NCBI RefSeq assembly: GCF_023208015.1
Contig: NZ_CP051627.1
Coordinates: 2,737,501 to 2,801,500 of the forward strand
Direction: 5' to 3'
DNA from: Thermobifida alba
Lineage (GTDB): Bacteria; Actinomycetota; Actinomycetes; Streptosporangiales; Streptosporangiaceae
Length of the DNA stretch: 64,000 bases
A program made the translations under genes and the position numbers. Below, piece after piece: positions 33,440 to 44,478 of the stretch. Numbering within the stretch: position 1 is the stretch's first letter; each line of letters opens with the position of its first letter. The notes under the pieces were generated by a model. The model was given only the letters and a program-made list of their open reading frames with translations, had not been told where the DNA came from and searched no databases.

Positions 33440-34636
33440 TCAGGAGCGGAGCGTGTCGCGTCCCCGCGCGGCCAGCATGGTCAGCAGCGGAGCGACGTCG
33501 TCGGTGAACAGCCCCAGCCGGGACAGGTCCGCCAGGGTGTCGGTGACGTTCTTCACGCCGCGTTCGTCCAGCATCTCGACGAGCCCCCGGGGGTACCCGC
33601 AGCCCAGCCGCATCGCGGTGTCCACGTCGTCGGCGGTGGCGTAGCCGTCGCCGACCATGCGGGCCGCGTCGTTGAGGTGCGGGGCCAGCAGCAGGTCGGC
33701 CAGGTCGGCCTGGCCCTCGCCGTCGCCGACCAGGGCGGCCAGCGGAGCGGTCGACTGCGGCTCGGCGGGGTTGTCGCTTCCGGAGTAGTCGTAGAACCCG
33801 CGTCCGCTCTTGCGGCCGTGCAGGCCCGCGGCGACCATGCGGCGCAGCAGCGGGGCGGCGGCGTAGCGGGGGCGGCGGAACTCCTCCCACAGCACGTCCA
33901 TGACGTCGAGGAGCACGTCGAGGCCGACGAGGTCCATCAGGGTGAGCGGCCCCATCGGGAATCCGGCCGCGCCGGTGATGGCGGCGTCGATCTGCTCCCG
34001 GGTGGCCAGGCCGTGCTCGTAGACGGCGACGGCGTGGTTGAGGTACGGCACCAGGAGCGCGTTGGCGACGAACCCGGCGCGGTCGCCGACGGCGACCGGG
34101 GTCTTGCCCAGCCGCTTGACGACCTCGGTCGCCACGTCGAGCACCCCCGGGTCGGTGACGACCGTGGTGACGATCTCGACGAGCTTCATCACCGGGGCGG
34201 GGTTGAAGAAGTGCAGGCCGATGACCTTGCCGGGGCGGTGGGTGAGTGCGGCGATCTCGGTGACCGACAGCGAGGAGGTGTTGGTCGCCAGGATCGCGCC
34301 GGGCGGCAGGATGCGGTCCAGGTCCTCGAACACGGAGCGCTTGATGTCCAGGCGCTCGGGGACCGCCTCGACCGCGAAGTCCGCGTCGGCCAGGTCCTCG
34401 CGGGACGTGGTGAACGTGACGCGTCCGAGGATGTCCCGCTGCTCGTCCTCGGTGAGTTTGCCCTTGGCCACGGCTCTGGACAGGGACTTCTCCAGGTGTC
34501 CGCGTCCGCGTTCGAGTGCGGCGTCGTTGATCTCGACTCCGGTGACGGCGAAACCCGCGCGGGCGAACACCTCGACGATGCCCGCGCCCATGGTTCCGAG
34601 CCCGACCACTCCGACCTTGCTGAATTCCTCCACCAT
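33440..34636 (-). CDS. 3-hydroxyacyl-CoA dehydrogenase
   Basis: NAD-dependent dehydrogenase, 398 residues. The N-terminal Rossmann fold (VGVVGLGTMGAGIVEVFARAG) is followed by the catalytic region ATNTSSLSVTEIAALTHRPGKVIGLHFFNPAPVMKLVEIV. Two C-terminal 3HCDH domains are present, the second at about 295-385 (NDAARMVGDGYATADDVDTAMRLGCGYPRGLVEML). Single-domain enzymes are near 280 residues, so this is the two-repeat form. Role in 3-hydroxybutyryl-CoA or beta-oxidation is likely given the nearby thiolase. Confidence 0.92.
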   Translation of the reverse strand: MVEEFSKVGVVGLGTMGAGIVEVFARAGFAVTGVEINDAALERGRGHLEKSLSRAVAKGKLTEDEQRDILGRVTFTTSREDLADADFAVEAVPERLDIKRSVFEDLDRILPPGAILATNTSSLSVTEIAALTHRPGKVIGLHFFNPAPVMKLVEIVTTVVTDPGVLDVATEVVKRLGKTPVAVGDRAGFVANALLVPYLNHAVAVYEHGLATREQIDAAITGAAGFPMGPLTLMDLVGLDVLLDVMDVLWEEFRRPRYAAAPLLRRMVAAGLHGRKSGRGFYDYSGSDNPAEPQSTAPLAALVGDGEGQADLADLLLAPHLNDAARMVGDGYATADDVDTAMRLGCGYPRGLVEMLDERGVKNVTDTLADLSRLGLFTDDVAPLLTMLAARGRDTLRS

Positions 34637-34704
34637 GGCCCCAACACTAGAGGGTGGCCCGTTCGCCGCTGTCAGCCGGGCCACCCTCGAACACCGGGGA
34701 CGGC

Positions 34705-35091
34705 TCAGCAGTCGACCAGTTCCGGCGACTGGTTCAGCAGTTGGGCCCGGGGGGTGACGAACTCCTTGTAGGCGGCGTCGGCGTCGGGGCGGAACAGGGC
34801 CACCTTGTGGCAGTTCTGGAAGGCCAGGCGCAGTCCGAAGTGCCGCTGCACCGCGCCGCGCATGGCGTCGCTGGCGAGCAGCCGCAGCAGTTGTCCGCGT
34901 TCCTTCTCCCCCGGCGGCGGCGTCTCGTTGGCCGCGTGGTCGGCGCCGCCCGTGGCGACCTGCTCGGCCAGGCGGGTGATGACCTCCCAGGCGTAGGGGA
35001 GCGACTCGCGGATGCAGGAGACGAAGTCCTCGTCGGTGACCGGGCCGCGGCGGGCCTTGTCGAGGAGTTCGGGTGAGACCGTCAGCGACAT
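34705..35091 (-). CDS. Conserved hypothetical protein, 128 aa
   Basis: Not recognised. A 128-residue soluble protein beginning MSLTVSPELLDKARRGPVTDEDFVSCIRES with three internal/terminal Cys, SLPYAWEVITRLAEQV and LASDAMRGAVQRHFGLRLAFQNCHKVALF. Ribosome binding site AAGGGAC precedes ATG 35091. A promoter ATGACG-17-TAACGT lies upstream on the minus strand, and a Zur/Fur-type palindrome (35238-35252) lies beyond it. It sits in a conserved actinobacterial neighbourhood. Confidence 0.75.
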   Translation of the reverse strand: MSLTVSPELLDKARRGPVTDEDFVSCIRESLPYAWEVITRLAEQVATGGADHAANETPPPGEKERGQLLRLLASDAMRGAVQRHFGLRLAFQNCHKVALFRPDADAAYKEFVTPRAQLLNQSPELVDC

Positions 35092-35237
35092 GGTGTCCCT
35101 TCGTGTTGGTGGGCGGTGGTCCGGCGTGTCGGAGCGCTTCGCCCCGTTCACGCTCCGTACTTCCCAGTGCGACGTTAGGTCTCCTCGCTCCGGCCGTCAT
35201 GCGACGGGAGAGTGAGACCTGGCTTACCCACCGTACA

Positions 35238-35252
35238 TGAAAACGATTTTCA
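35238..35252. promoter_or_regulatory. Zur/Fur-type 7-1-7 palindrome
   Basis: TGAAAACGATTTTCA. Inner A4/T4 blocks flanked by TG/CA form the 7-1-7 inverted repeat typical of Zur (or Fur-family) operators in actinobacteria. It lies between the divergent 128-aa gene (start 35091) and nucS (start 35355). Confidence 0.6.
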
Positions 35253-35341
35253 GTTTCAAACTTTTCTCCGTTCCCGTCCGCCCCGCTCCCCCGCGCCGCC
35301 GGCCGGCCCCCGAACCGCGCCCGCCGCCGCCGCGGAACCGG

Positions 35342-35347
35342 TAGCGT
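35342..35347 (+). promoter_or_regulatory. -10 element of a probable leaderless nucS transcript
   Basis: TAGCGT is placed 7 nt before the GTG start of nucS, the spacing expected when transcription begins at the start codon. No Shine-Dalgarno sequence is seen. Confidence 0.5.
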
Positions 35348-35354
35348 TCTTCCC

Positions 35355-36035
35355 GTGCGTCTCGTTATCGCCCGTTGCAGTGTTGACTACGTCGGCCGGC
35401 TGACCGCCCACCTGCCCATGGCGCCCCGCCTGATCCTGATGAAGGCGGACGGGTCGGTGTCGGTCCACGCCGACGACCGTGCCTACAAGCCCCTGAACTG
35501 GATGAACCCCCCGTGCACGGTGCGGGAGCAGCCCGGCGGGGACGGCGAGCCCACCGTGTGGACCGTCACCCACGGCAAGTCCGGCGAGAAACTCGTGCTG
35601 ACGATCGAGGAGATCCTGCACGACAGCAGCCACGAGCTCGGCGTGGACCCCGGACTGCGCAAGGACGGCGTCGAAGCCCACCTCCAGGAGCTGCTCGCCG
35701 AGCACATCACCACCCTTGGCGAGGGCTACACCCTGATCCGCCGCGAGTACCCCACCGCGATCGGCCCGGTGGACATCCTGTGCCGCGACGGGAACGGCAC
35801 CACCGTGGCGGTGGAGATCAAACGGCGCGGCGAGATCGACGGCGTCGAGCAGCTGACCCGCTACCTGGAACTCCTCAACCGCGACCCCACGCTCCGGCCG
35901 GTGCGCGGCATCTTCGCCGCCCAGGAGATCCGGCCGCAGGCCCGCGTGCTGGCGACCGACCGGGGCATCGCCTGCGTCACCCTCGACTACGACGCGCTGC
36001 GCGGGATCGAACCCGACGTGCTGCGGCTGTTCTGA
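35355..36035 (+). CDS. nucS: NucS/EndoMS mismatch-specific endonuclease
   Basis: Key enzyme of the non-MutS/MutL mismatch repair of actinobacteria. The 226-residue protein has the N-terminal dimer/DNA-binding domain (to about 100) and a RecB-like nuclease domain with Asp140, Glu154 and Lys156 (PVDILCR ... [17 protein letters not shown]). The C-terminus DVLRLF matches the known beta-clamp binding motif. Start GTG 35355, probably leaderless. Confidence 0.95.
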   Translation: MRLVIARCSVDYVGRLTAHLPMAPRLILMKADGSVSVHADDRAYKPLNWMNPPCTVREQPGGDGEPTVWTVTHGKSGEKLVLTIEEILHDSSHELGVDPGLRKDGVEAHLQELLAEHITTLGEGYTLIRREYPTAIGPVDILCRDGNGTTVAVEIKRRGEIDGVEQLTRYLELLNRDPTLRPVRGIFAAQEIRPQARVLATDRGIACVTLDYDALRGIEPDVLRLF

Positions 36036-36141
36036 CCCCGTTCGCCGTCAGGGTTCCCGCCCCGCCCTCCGGGAAAGATCAGGGCCATCCCCGAGGCGTA
36101 CGGAGATGCGCTCGGACGGGCCGAGAACTATGGTTTCTGCC

Positions 36142-36807
36142 ATGAGCGACTCTTCCCTCCCCGACCGGAGCGAGATGCGCGCCTCCGACGCCGACCGCGA
36201 CCGGGTGGCCGCACGACTGCGCGAGGCGTTGGCCGAGGGACGGCTCACCCCCGACGAGCACTCCGAACGTCTGGACGCGGTCTACAACTCCAAGACGCTG
36301 GGCGAACTCGCCCCGCTCCTGCGCGACCTGCCCGAGACCCCGGACTCCGCCGACCTGCCCCTCGACTCGCCCCGTCCGGTCTACGGCAGGGAACGCGTCG
36401 TCGACGCCGCTCCCGACGGCCACTTCTCGCTGGCGCTCATGGGCGCGGCCGAACGCAGCGGGCACTGGACGGTCGCCAGGACCTACCAGGCGCTGGCGGT
36501 CATGGGCGGGATCAAACTGGACCTGCGGGAGGCCCGGTTCACCTCCCGGGAGACCACCATCGTCGCCAACGCCCTCATGGGCGGGATCGAGATCATCGTC
36601 CCCGACGACATCGAAGTGCGCGTCAACGGCATCGGGGTCATGGGCGCCTACGAGGTCAAGGGCGGCGCCCCCAACAGCGTCGTGGAGCCCGGCGCCCCGG
36701 TGGTGCGCGTGGTGGGCGTGGCGCTGATGGGCGGGGTCGAGGTCATCCGCAAACGCCGCAAGCACCAGAAGGACCGGCGGAACAGGGAACTCGACCAGGG
36801 CGACTGA
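36142..36807 (+). CDS. DUF1707 domain protein
   Basis: A 221-residue protein. The N-terminal DUF1707 domain (MRASDADRDRVAARLREALAEGRLTPDEHSERLDAVYNS) may bind DNA or act as a regulatory module. The C-terminal half has a beta-rich repeat (ALMGGIEIIVPDDIEVRVNG, ALMGGVEVI) like cell-wall-stress LiaF-type domains. No membrane helix. TATGGT lies 7 nt before the ATG, so the transcript may be leaderless. Confidence 0.85.
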   Translation: MSDSSLPDRSEMRASDADRDRVAARLREALAEGRLTPDEHSERLDAVYNSKTLGELAPLLRDLPETPDSADLPLDSPRPVYGRERVVDAAPDGHFSLALMGAAERSGHWTVARTYQALAVMGGIKLDLREARFTSRETTIVANALMGGIEIIVPDDIEVRVNGIGVMGAYEVKGGAPNSVVEPGAPVVRVVGVALMGGVEVIRKRRKHQKDRRNRELDQGD

Positions 36808-36954
36808 GCGCCGCCCCGGGGCCGGTTTCTTCCCCGGGACACGACCGAACCCTTGCCCACAGCGACCATTCAGTGACAAGCTGCACCCATCTCTGCCTAC
36901 TTTCCGCGACCGTCCCGCCACCCTCGGGGCCGGTCGCCCGTCAGGAGGATGAGC

Positions 36955-38496
36955 GTGCGCACACCGACCGGACACCCCCTGCTGACCGCGCGCCTGGGAT
37001 CGCGGCTCTCCGTCGTCGCCGTCACCGCCGCACTGTTGACCTTCGGCCTCTCCCCCGCCTCGTCCGCGTCCCCGCTCCCCGCGGACGAGGCCGTCCTGCC
37101 CCACCTGGTCACCACCGGGGCCATCCGCACCCACCTGCAGAACCTGGACACCATCGCCGCGTACAACGGCGGCAACCGGGCCACCGGCACACCCGGCTAC
37201 GACGTGGCCGCCAAGTACGTCACCGACCAGCTCAGACGCGCCGGCTACCAGGTCGCCAAGGACCACTACTCGTTCGACGAGTGGGTGGAGCACAGCGACG
37301 CGGTCCTGGCCCAGACCGCGCCGGAGAGCCGGGACTTCACCCTCGACGAGGACTTCCTGAGCATGGCCTACTCGGGCGCCGGGGACGTCACCGCGCCCGC
37401 GGTGCCGGTGGACGCCGACAGCGCCGACAGCGGCTGCGAGGCGGCGGACTTCGCCGGCTTCCCCGCCGGAGCGATCGCGATCCTCCAGCGCGGGACCTGC
37501 ACCTTCGAGGAGAAGGTGGCCAACGCGGCCGAGGCCGGGGCCGCGGGCGCGGTGATCTTCAACCACGGGGCCACCCCCAACGACACCGGACCGATCAGCG
37601 GCACCCTGAGCACCCCGGCGGCGATCCCGGCCGTGGGCGCCTCCACCGCGGTCGGCGAGGCGCTGCTCGCCGCGGGCGACGGCCTGGAACTGCGCCTCAA
37701 GGTCGACTCGGCGATCAGGACCTCCCACTCCTACAACGTCATCGCCGAGACCAGGGGCGGCAACCGGGACAACGTGGTGGTGGTCGGCGCCCACCTCGAC
37801 GGCGTCCCCGACGGGCCGGGGATCAACGACAACGGCAGCGGCGTCGCCACGCTCCTGGAGATCGCCAAGCAGCTGAACCGGCTCGACGCCCCCGAGAACA
37901 AGGTGCGCTTCGCCTTCTGGGGCAGCGAGGAGGTGGGCCTCGTCGGCTCCACCTCCTACGTCGAGCGCCTCACCGACCGGGAGCGGGAGCGGATCGCGCT
38001 CTACCTGAACTTCGACATGCTCGGCTCGCACAACTACGCCCGCCTCGTCTACGACGGCCGCAACGAACTGCCCGGCTCCGTCGCCGCCCCGGCCGGGTCG
38101 GCGGCGATCCAGAAGGTCTTCGAGGACTACTTCACCGCCCGGGGCCTGGTGTCGGAGCCCACGGAGTTCAGCGGACGCTCCGACTACCGGGCGTTCATGC
38201 TGGCCGGCATCCCGTCGGGCGGCCTGTTCAGCGGCGCCGACGGCACCAAGACCGAAGAGCAGGCCGCCCACTACGGCGGTACCGCCGGGGCGCAGTACGA
38301 CCCCTTCTACCACACCGCCGACGACAGCCTCGCCCACGTCAACTGGGACAGCATCGACGAACTCTCCGACGGAGCCGCCTACGCGGTGGAGGTCTTCGCC
38401 GCCAGCACCCTCCCGGTGAACGGGGTGGCGCCGTTCTCCGCCAGGGCGCTGTCCCCCGACTCCTTCGACCGCGCCGGAGACCTGTGGACGCGCTGA
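36955..38496 (+). CDS. Secreted M28 zinc aminopeptidase with PA domain
   Basis: Exported metallopeptidase of 513 residues. After a signal peptide (about residues 1-40) comes a PA insert (DFAGFPAGAIAILQRGTCTFEEKVANAAEAG). The M28 core has zinc ligands in GAHLDGVPDGPGINDNGSG (His, Asp), the GSEEVGL glutamates, FDMLGS Asp and the YHTADDSLAHV His. I place the start at GTG 36955 because AGGAGG ends 6-7 nt upstream; ATG 36949 lies immediately after that site. Transcribed alone toward the carboxylase gene. Confidence 0.93.
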   Translation: MRTPTGHPLLTARLGSRLSVVAVTAALLTFGLSPASSASPLPADEAVLPHLVTTGAIRTHLQNLDTIAAYNGGNRATGTPGYDVAAKYVTDQLRRAGYQVAKDHYSFDEWVEHSDAVLAQTAPESRDFTLDEDFLSMAYSGAGDVTAPAVPVDADSADSGCEAADFAGFPAGAIAILQRGTCTFEEKVANAAEAGAAGAVIFNHGATPNDTGPISGTLSTPAAIPAVGASTAVGEALLAAGDGLELRLKVDSAIRTSHSYNVIAETRGGNRDNVVVVGAHLDGVPDGPGINDNGSGVATLLEIAKQLNRLDAPENKVRFAFWGSEEVGLVGSTSYVERLTDRERERIALYLNFDMLGSHNYARLVYDGRNELPGSVAAPAGSAAIQKVFEDYFTARGLVSEPTEFSGRSDYRAFMLAGIPSGGLFSGADGTKTEEQAAHYGGTAGAQYDPFYHTADDSLAHVNWDSIDELSDGAAYAVEVFAASTLPVNGVAPFSARALSPDSFDRAGDLWTR

Positions 38497-38614
38497 CCCT
38501 CCCGTAGCGCCCCGCGGGTCCGCCGCGACGGCCGCCCGGGGCACCCGCGACCGGCACGCGGCGGGTGCCCCGGGACAATGGCGGCGAGAGGGGCGACCGA
38601 GCCGGGAGGGCCGC

Positions 38615-40117
38615 ATGACGGGCAGGAGCAGCGCACGGGCACTGGTCGAACGGACCCTGGACGCCGGGACCTTCGTCTCCTGGGACGAGGCCCCCGTGGA
38701 CGTGCGTCCCGACCCCGGGTACGCGGCCGAACTCGCCCGCGCCGCCGAACGCAGCGGCTGCGACGAGTCCGTCATCACCGGCGAGGGCAGACTGCGCGGC
38801 CGCCGGGTGGCGATCGTGGCCAGCGAGTTCGCGTTCCTGGCCGGTTCGGTCGGGGTGGCCGCCGCCGAGCGGCTGGTGCGGGCGGTGGAACGCGCCACCG
38901 CCGAGCGGCTGCCGCTGCTGGCCTCCCCCGCCTCGGGCGGCACCCGCATGCAGGAGGGCACGCTCGCCTTCCTGGCGATGGCGAAGATCTCCGCGGCGGT
39001 CGCCGTGCACAAGGCGGCGGGGCTGCCCTACCTCGTGTACCTGCGCCATCCCACCACCGGCGGGGTGCTGGCCTCGTGGGGGTCGCAGGGGCACGTGACG
39101 GTCGCCGAGCCCGGGGCGCTCATCGGCTTCCTGGGGCCGCGGGTGTACCGGGCGCTGTACGGCCGGGAGTTCCCCGAGGGGGTGCAGACCGCCGAGAACC
39201 TGTACCGCCACGGACTGGTCGACGCGGTGCTGGCCCCCGAGCACCTGGCGGCGATCACCGACCGGACGCTCACCGTGCTGCTGGCCCGGCCCCGCCCTCC
39301 GGCCCAGGACACGGGGGCGGTCCGGGAGGAGCCCCCGCAGGTCACGGCCTGGGACTCGATCCTGCGGTCGCGCCGGCCGGACCGTCCCGGGGTGCGGCAG
39401 CTGCTGCGGTACGCCGCCCGCGACGTGGTGCCGCTCAACGGCACCGGGGAGGGCGAGGCCGACCCGGGTCTGCTGCTGGCGCTGGCCCGGTTCGGCGACG
39501 CCCCCTGCGTGCTGCTGGGCCAGGACCGTGACCGGCAGAGTCCCGAGCACCCGCTGGGGCCGGCCGCGCTGCGGGAGGCCCGCCGCGGCATGCACCTGGC
39601 GCGGGAACTGCGGTTGCCGCTGGTCACCGTGATCGACACCCCCGGGGCGGCGCTGTCCAGGGAAGCCGAGGAGCAGGGCATGGCCGGACAGATCGCCCGC
39701 TGCCTGGCCGAACTGGTGACCCTGGAGGCACCCACCCTGTCGGTGCTGCTCGGCCAGGGCAGCGGCGGCGGTGCGCTGGCCCTGGCCCCGGCCGACCGGG
39801 TGGTCTGCGCCCGGCACGCGTGGCTGTCCCCGCTGCCACCGGAGGGTGCGAGTGCCATCGTGCACCGCACCACCGCCCACGCCCCGCAGCTCGCCGCCGC
39901 CCAGGGCGTGTGCTCCACGCAGCTGTCCGCCAACGGCATCGTGGACCGCGTCGTCGCCGAGCACGACGACGCCGCGGACGAACCCGAGGCCTTCTGCCGC
40001 CGCATGGGCGCGGTCCTGGCCCGCGAACTGGCCGTCCTGTTCCACCGCGACCCGGCCGAGCGACTGGCCGCCCGCCACGCCCGCTACCGCCGCCTGGGAC
40101 TGCCCGGGCCGGCCTGA
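38615..40117 (+). CDS. Acetyl-CoA carboxylase carboxyltransferase, fused beta-alpha
   Basis: A 500-residue protein joining both carboxyltransferase halves. The N-terminal half is AccD-like (LLASPASGGTRMQEGTLAFLAMAKISAAV, GALIGFLGPRVY) and lacks the N-terminal zinc ribbon. The C-terminal half is AccA-like (LPLVTVIDTPGAALSREAEEQGMAGQIARCLAEL, LLGQGSGGGALAL). No biotin carrier or carboxylase is nearby, so it must partner with subunits encoded elsewhere. Acyl-CoA preference (acetyl or propionyl) cannot be read from sequence. Confidence 0.88.
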   Translation: MTGRSSARALVERTLDAGTFVSWDEAPVDVRPDPGYAAELARAAERSGCDESVITGEGRLRGRRVAIVASEFAFLAGSVGVAAAERLVRAVERATAERLPLLASPASGGTRMQEGTLAFLAMAKISAAVAVHKAAGLPYLVYLRHPTTGGVLASWGSQGHVTVAEPGALIGFLGPRVYRALYGREFPEGVQTAENLYRHGLVDAVLAPEHLAAITDRTLTVLLARPRPPAQDTGAVREEPPQVTAWDSILRSRRPDRPGVRQLLRYAARDVVPLNGTGEGEADPGLLLALARFGDAPCVLLGQDRDRQSPEHPLGPAALREARRGMHLARELRLPLVTVIDTPGAALSREAEEQGMAGQIARCLAELVTLEAPTLSVLLGQGSGGGALALAPADRVVCARHAWLSPLPPEGASAIVHRTTAHAPQLAAAQGVCSTQLSANGIVDRVVAEHDDAADEPEAFCRRMGAVLARELAVLFHRDPAERLAARHARYRRLGLPGPA

Positions 40118-40128
40118 CCCGCCCGGGG

Positions 40129-40308
40129 TCAGCCTCCGGCGTCCTCCCCGGCCGGCCGCTCGCCCCGCTCCGCCCGATCGGGTTCCTCGCTCTCGACGCC
40201 GCAGCCGGGCGCCTGGGGCGGTGCTCCCGGACCGGGGTCGGCGGCGGCGATCTCCCCCGCACCGAGCCGGTCGAGTCCGGGGTCGGGGTCGAAAGGTCTG
40301 CTGGTCAT
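40129..40308 (-). CDS. Small hypothetical protein, 59 aa
   Basis: Frame beginning MTSRPFDPDPGLDRLGAGEI with a good ribosome binding site (GGAGGGGG) about 8 nt upstream of ATG 40308. The rest is Pro/Gly/Glu-rich and low in complexity (GPGAPPQAPGCGVESEEPDRAERGERP). It lies antisense in the 288-bp gap between two plus-strand genes. The gene is plausible but unproven. Confidence 0.4.
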   Translation of the reverse strand: MTSRPFDPDPGLDRLGAGEIAAADPGPGAPPQAPGCGVESEEPDRAERGERPAGEDAGG

Positions 40309-40405
40309 ACGGTCCCCCTCCCCGGCCTCCCCGCCCGCACCGAGGTGCCGCGGCCCGCCGTCCCCGCCCCCGGGGAGGCGCACCGCCACTGGCTAGGGTG
40401 AGCCC

Positions 40406-41002
40406 ATGAAGGAACGCGACATCGACAAGCCCGTCGTGCTGTCGAAGATCTACACCCGCACCGGTGACGACGGCACCACGGCGCTGGTGGACATGAGCCG
40501 CACCCGCAAGACCGACGAGCGGCTGGCCGCCTACGCCGACGTGGAGGAGGCCAACGCGGCGATCGGGGTGGCGCTGGCCCTCGGCGAGATAGGCGAGGAC
40601 GTGCGCGCGGTACTGGGCCGGGTGCAGAACGAACTGTTCGACCTGGGCGCGGACCTGGCCAACCCGGTGGTGCCCGACCCCGAGCACCCCCCGCTGCGGG
40701 TCGAGCCCGCCTACGTGGAACGGCTGGAGGCCGACTGCGACCGGTACAACGCGGACCTGCCCACGCTGCGCAGCTTCATCCTGCCCGGCGGCTCCCCCGC
40801 CGCCGCGCTGCTGCACACCGCCCGCGTGGTCACCCGCCGCGCGGAACGCTCCGCGTGGGCGGCGATCGAGGCGTACGGCGACTCGGTCAACCCGCTGACC
40901 GCGACCTACCTGAACCGGCTGTCGGACCTGCTGTTCATCCTGTGCCGGGTGGTGAACCAGGGCGACGACGTCCTGTGGAAGCCCGGCGGCGACCGGGACT
41001 GA
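40406..41002 (+). CDS. Cob(I)alamin adenosyltransferase, PduO type
   Basis: Makes adenosylcobalamin from cob(I)alamin and ATP. The 198-residue protein has the N-terminal ATP site YTRTGDDGTTALVD and the conserved FILPGGSPAAALLHTARVVTRRAER and LNRLSDLLFILCRVVN segments. AdoCbl is needed by methylmalonyl-CoA mutase, which links it to the epimerase gene at 29932. A hairpin follows the stop. Confidence 0.94.
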   Translation: MKERDIDKPVVLSKIYTRTGDDGTTALVDMSRTRKTDERLAAYADVEEANAAIGVALALGEIGEDVRAVLGRVQNELFDLGADLANPVVPDPEHPPLRVEPAYVERLEADCDRYNADLPTLRSFILPGGSPAAALLHTARVVTRRAERSAWAAIEAYGDSVNPLTATYLNRLSDLLFILCRVVNQGDDVLWKPGGDRD

Positions 41003-41011
41003 ACGGCACAC

Positions 41012-41054
41012 GACAGTGGCGGACGGCCCCCCCCAGAGGCCGCCCGCCACTGTC
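41012..41054. terminator. Hairpin between convergent cobalamin and DUF2550 genes
   Basis: Arms of 17 nt beginning GACAGTGGCGG pair across a C-rich loop, with one 2-nt mismatch. Placed between two convergent genes. Confidence 0.75.
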
Positions 41055-41068
41055 ACCACCGTCGGCGT

Positions 41069-41563
41069 CTACTCGTCGTCATCGTCCTGCCAGAGCACAC
41101 CCGGCGGCATCGACTCCAACCAGGACAGGAAACCGGTCAGGGCCGCGTCGCTCATCGCCAGCTCGTAGACCGGCTCCTTGGGGTCGGAGCCGTCGGAGGC
41201 GGTCCAGCCCACCTCGACGACCACCAGGTCGTCGGTCAGCTCCCGCAGTTCCTCCCCCTCGGGGGCGCGGCGCCCCACAACGACGAGACCGCGGCGCGGC
41301 AGTTCGACTGCCGGCCGCGGCCACAGGGAGAAGATGCGGTACCAGCGCAGCTCGTCGGTCCCGTACCGACCGCATCCGATCCGCCAGGGGCGGCGTCGGC
41401 CGTGCACGGGACGCAGGTAGCACTCGACCGCTCCGCCACCGCGTTCCAGGGCGTACCGTCGCGCGATCACCGCGACGAGCGCCAGCAGGGCGAGGGCGAG
41501 CAGCGAGAAGAACGACCATTCGGCGATCTCGAACCACGTTCCGATGTTCAGCTGCTCCCCCAA
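41069..41563 (-). CDS. DUF2550 family membrane protein
   Basis: A 164-residue protein with an N-terminal membrane helix (FFSLLALALLALVAVIARRYAL) followed by a soluble domain (GGAVECYLRPVHGRRRPWRIGCGRYGTDELRWYRIF). The family is found directly after atpC in actinobacteria, as here. Start is probably TTG 41563 with GGGGGA upstream; no ATG or GTG fits the N-terminus. Function unknown. Confidence 0.85.
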   Translation of the reverse strand: MGEQLNIGTWFEIAEWSFFSLLALALLALVAVIARRYALERGGGAVECYLRPVHGRRRPWRIGCGRYGTDELRWYRIFSLWPRPAVELPRRGLVVVGRRAPEGEELRELTDDLVVVEVGWTASDGSDPKEPVYELAMSDAALTGFLSWLESMPPGVLWQDDDDE

Positions 41564-41628
41564 GAGTCCCCCGCGTACCCGGGACGTGCTCCCGTGTACG
41601 CGCCGTCACCCACCCGCCGTGACGACGG

Positions 41629-42030
41629 TCAGGCGGCTTCTCCGGCGGCCCGCAGACGGCTGCGCGCACGGGCGACGCGCGCCTGCGCCTCCTCGTCGCC
41701 GAGCGCGGAGCCCTCGGCGCGCTTCAGCGCGGTGCGGGCCCGCTCCACGTCGATCTCCTCGGCCAGCTCGGCGATCTCCGCGAGGATCGAGATCCGGTCA
41801 CCCAGGGTCGCGGCGATGAAGCCGCCGTGCACCGCGGCACGGACCTCGCCGGTCTCCCGGGCGCCCAGGATGCGCACCACCGAGCCGGGCGCGAGCAGCG
41901 CCAGCACGGGGACGTGCCCCGGCTGGATGCCGATCTCGCCTTCGACCGTCTTGGCGATGACCATGTCGCCCTCGCCCGCCCAGAGTTCCCGCTCGGGCGT
42001 GACGAGTTCAACAAAGAGCTTCTTCGACAC
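41629..42030 (-). CDS. atpC: ATP synthase epsilon subunit
   Basis: Regulatory central-stalk subunit. The N-terminal beta sandwich ([42 protein letters not shown]) is followed by the helical hairpin. Two GTG codons are possible: 42036 (2 nt from GAGGAG) and 42030 (8 nt). The second has the better spacing and gives 133 residues. Last gene of the atp operon. Confidence 0.95.
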   Translation of the reverse strand: MSKKLFVELVTPERELWAGEGDMVIAKTVEGEIGIQPGHVPVLALLAPGSVVRILGARETGEVRAAVHGGFIAATLGDRISILAEIAELAEEIDVERARTALKRAEGSALGDEEAQARVARARSRLRAAGEAA

Positions 42031-42112
42031 TGCCACAACTCCTCAGATCGAGGGCCGCTCCACCGGGTTCGGGGGCGGCGGCGCGTGCACCGCCGCCCCC
42101 TCCCCCCGGCTG

Positions 42113-44475
<2,363 letters not shown>

Positions 44476-44478
44476 GGG

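Noticed and set aside
35237-35344. A 35-codon plus-strand frame [16 protein letters not shown]... starting inside the Zur-like palindrome
   Set aside because: The ATG is part of the palindrome, there is no ribosome binding site, and after residue 15 it is only Pro/Arg. More likely chance.
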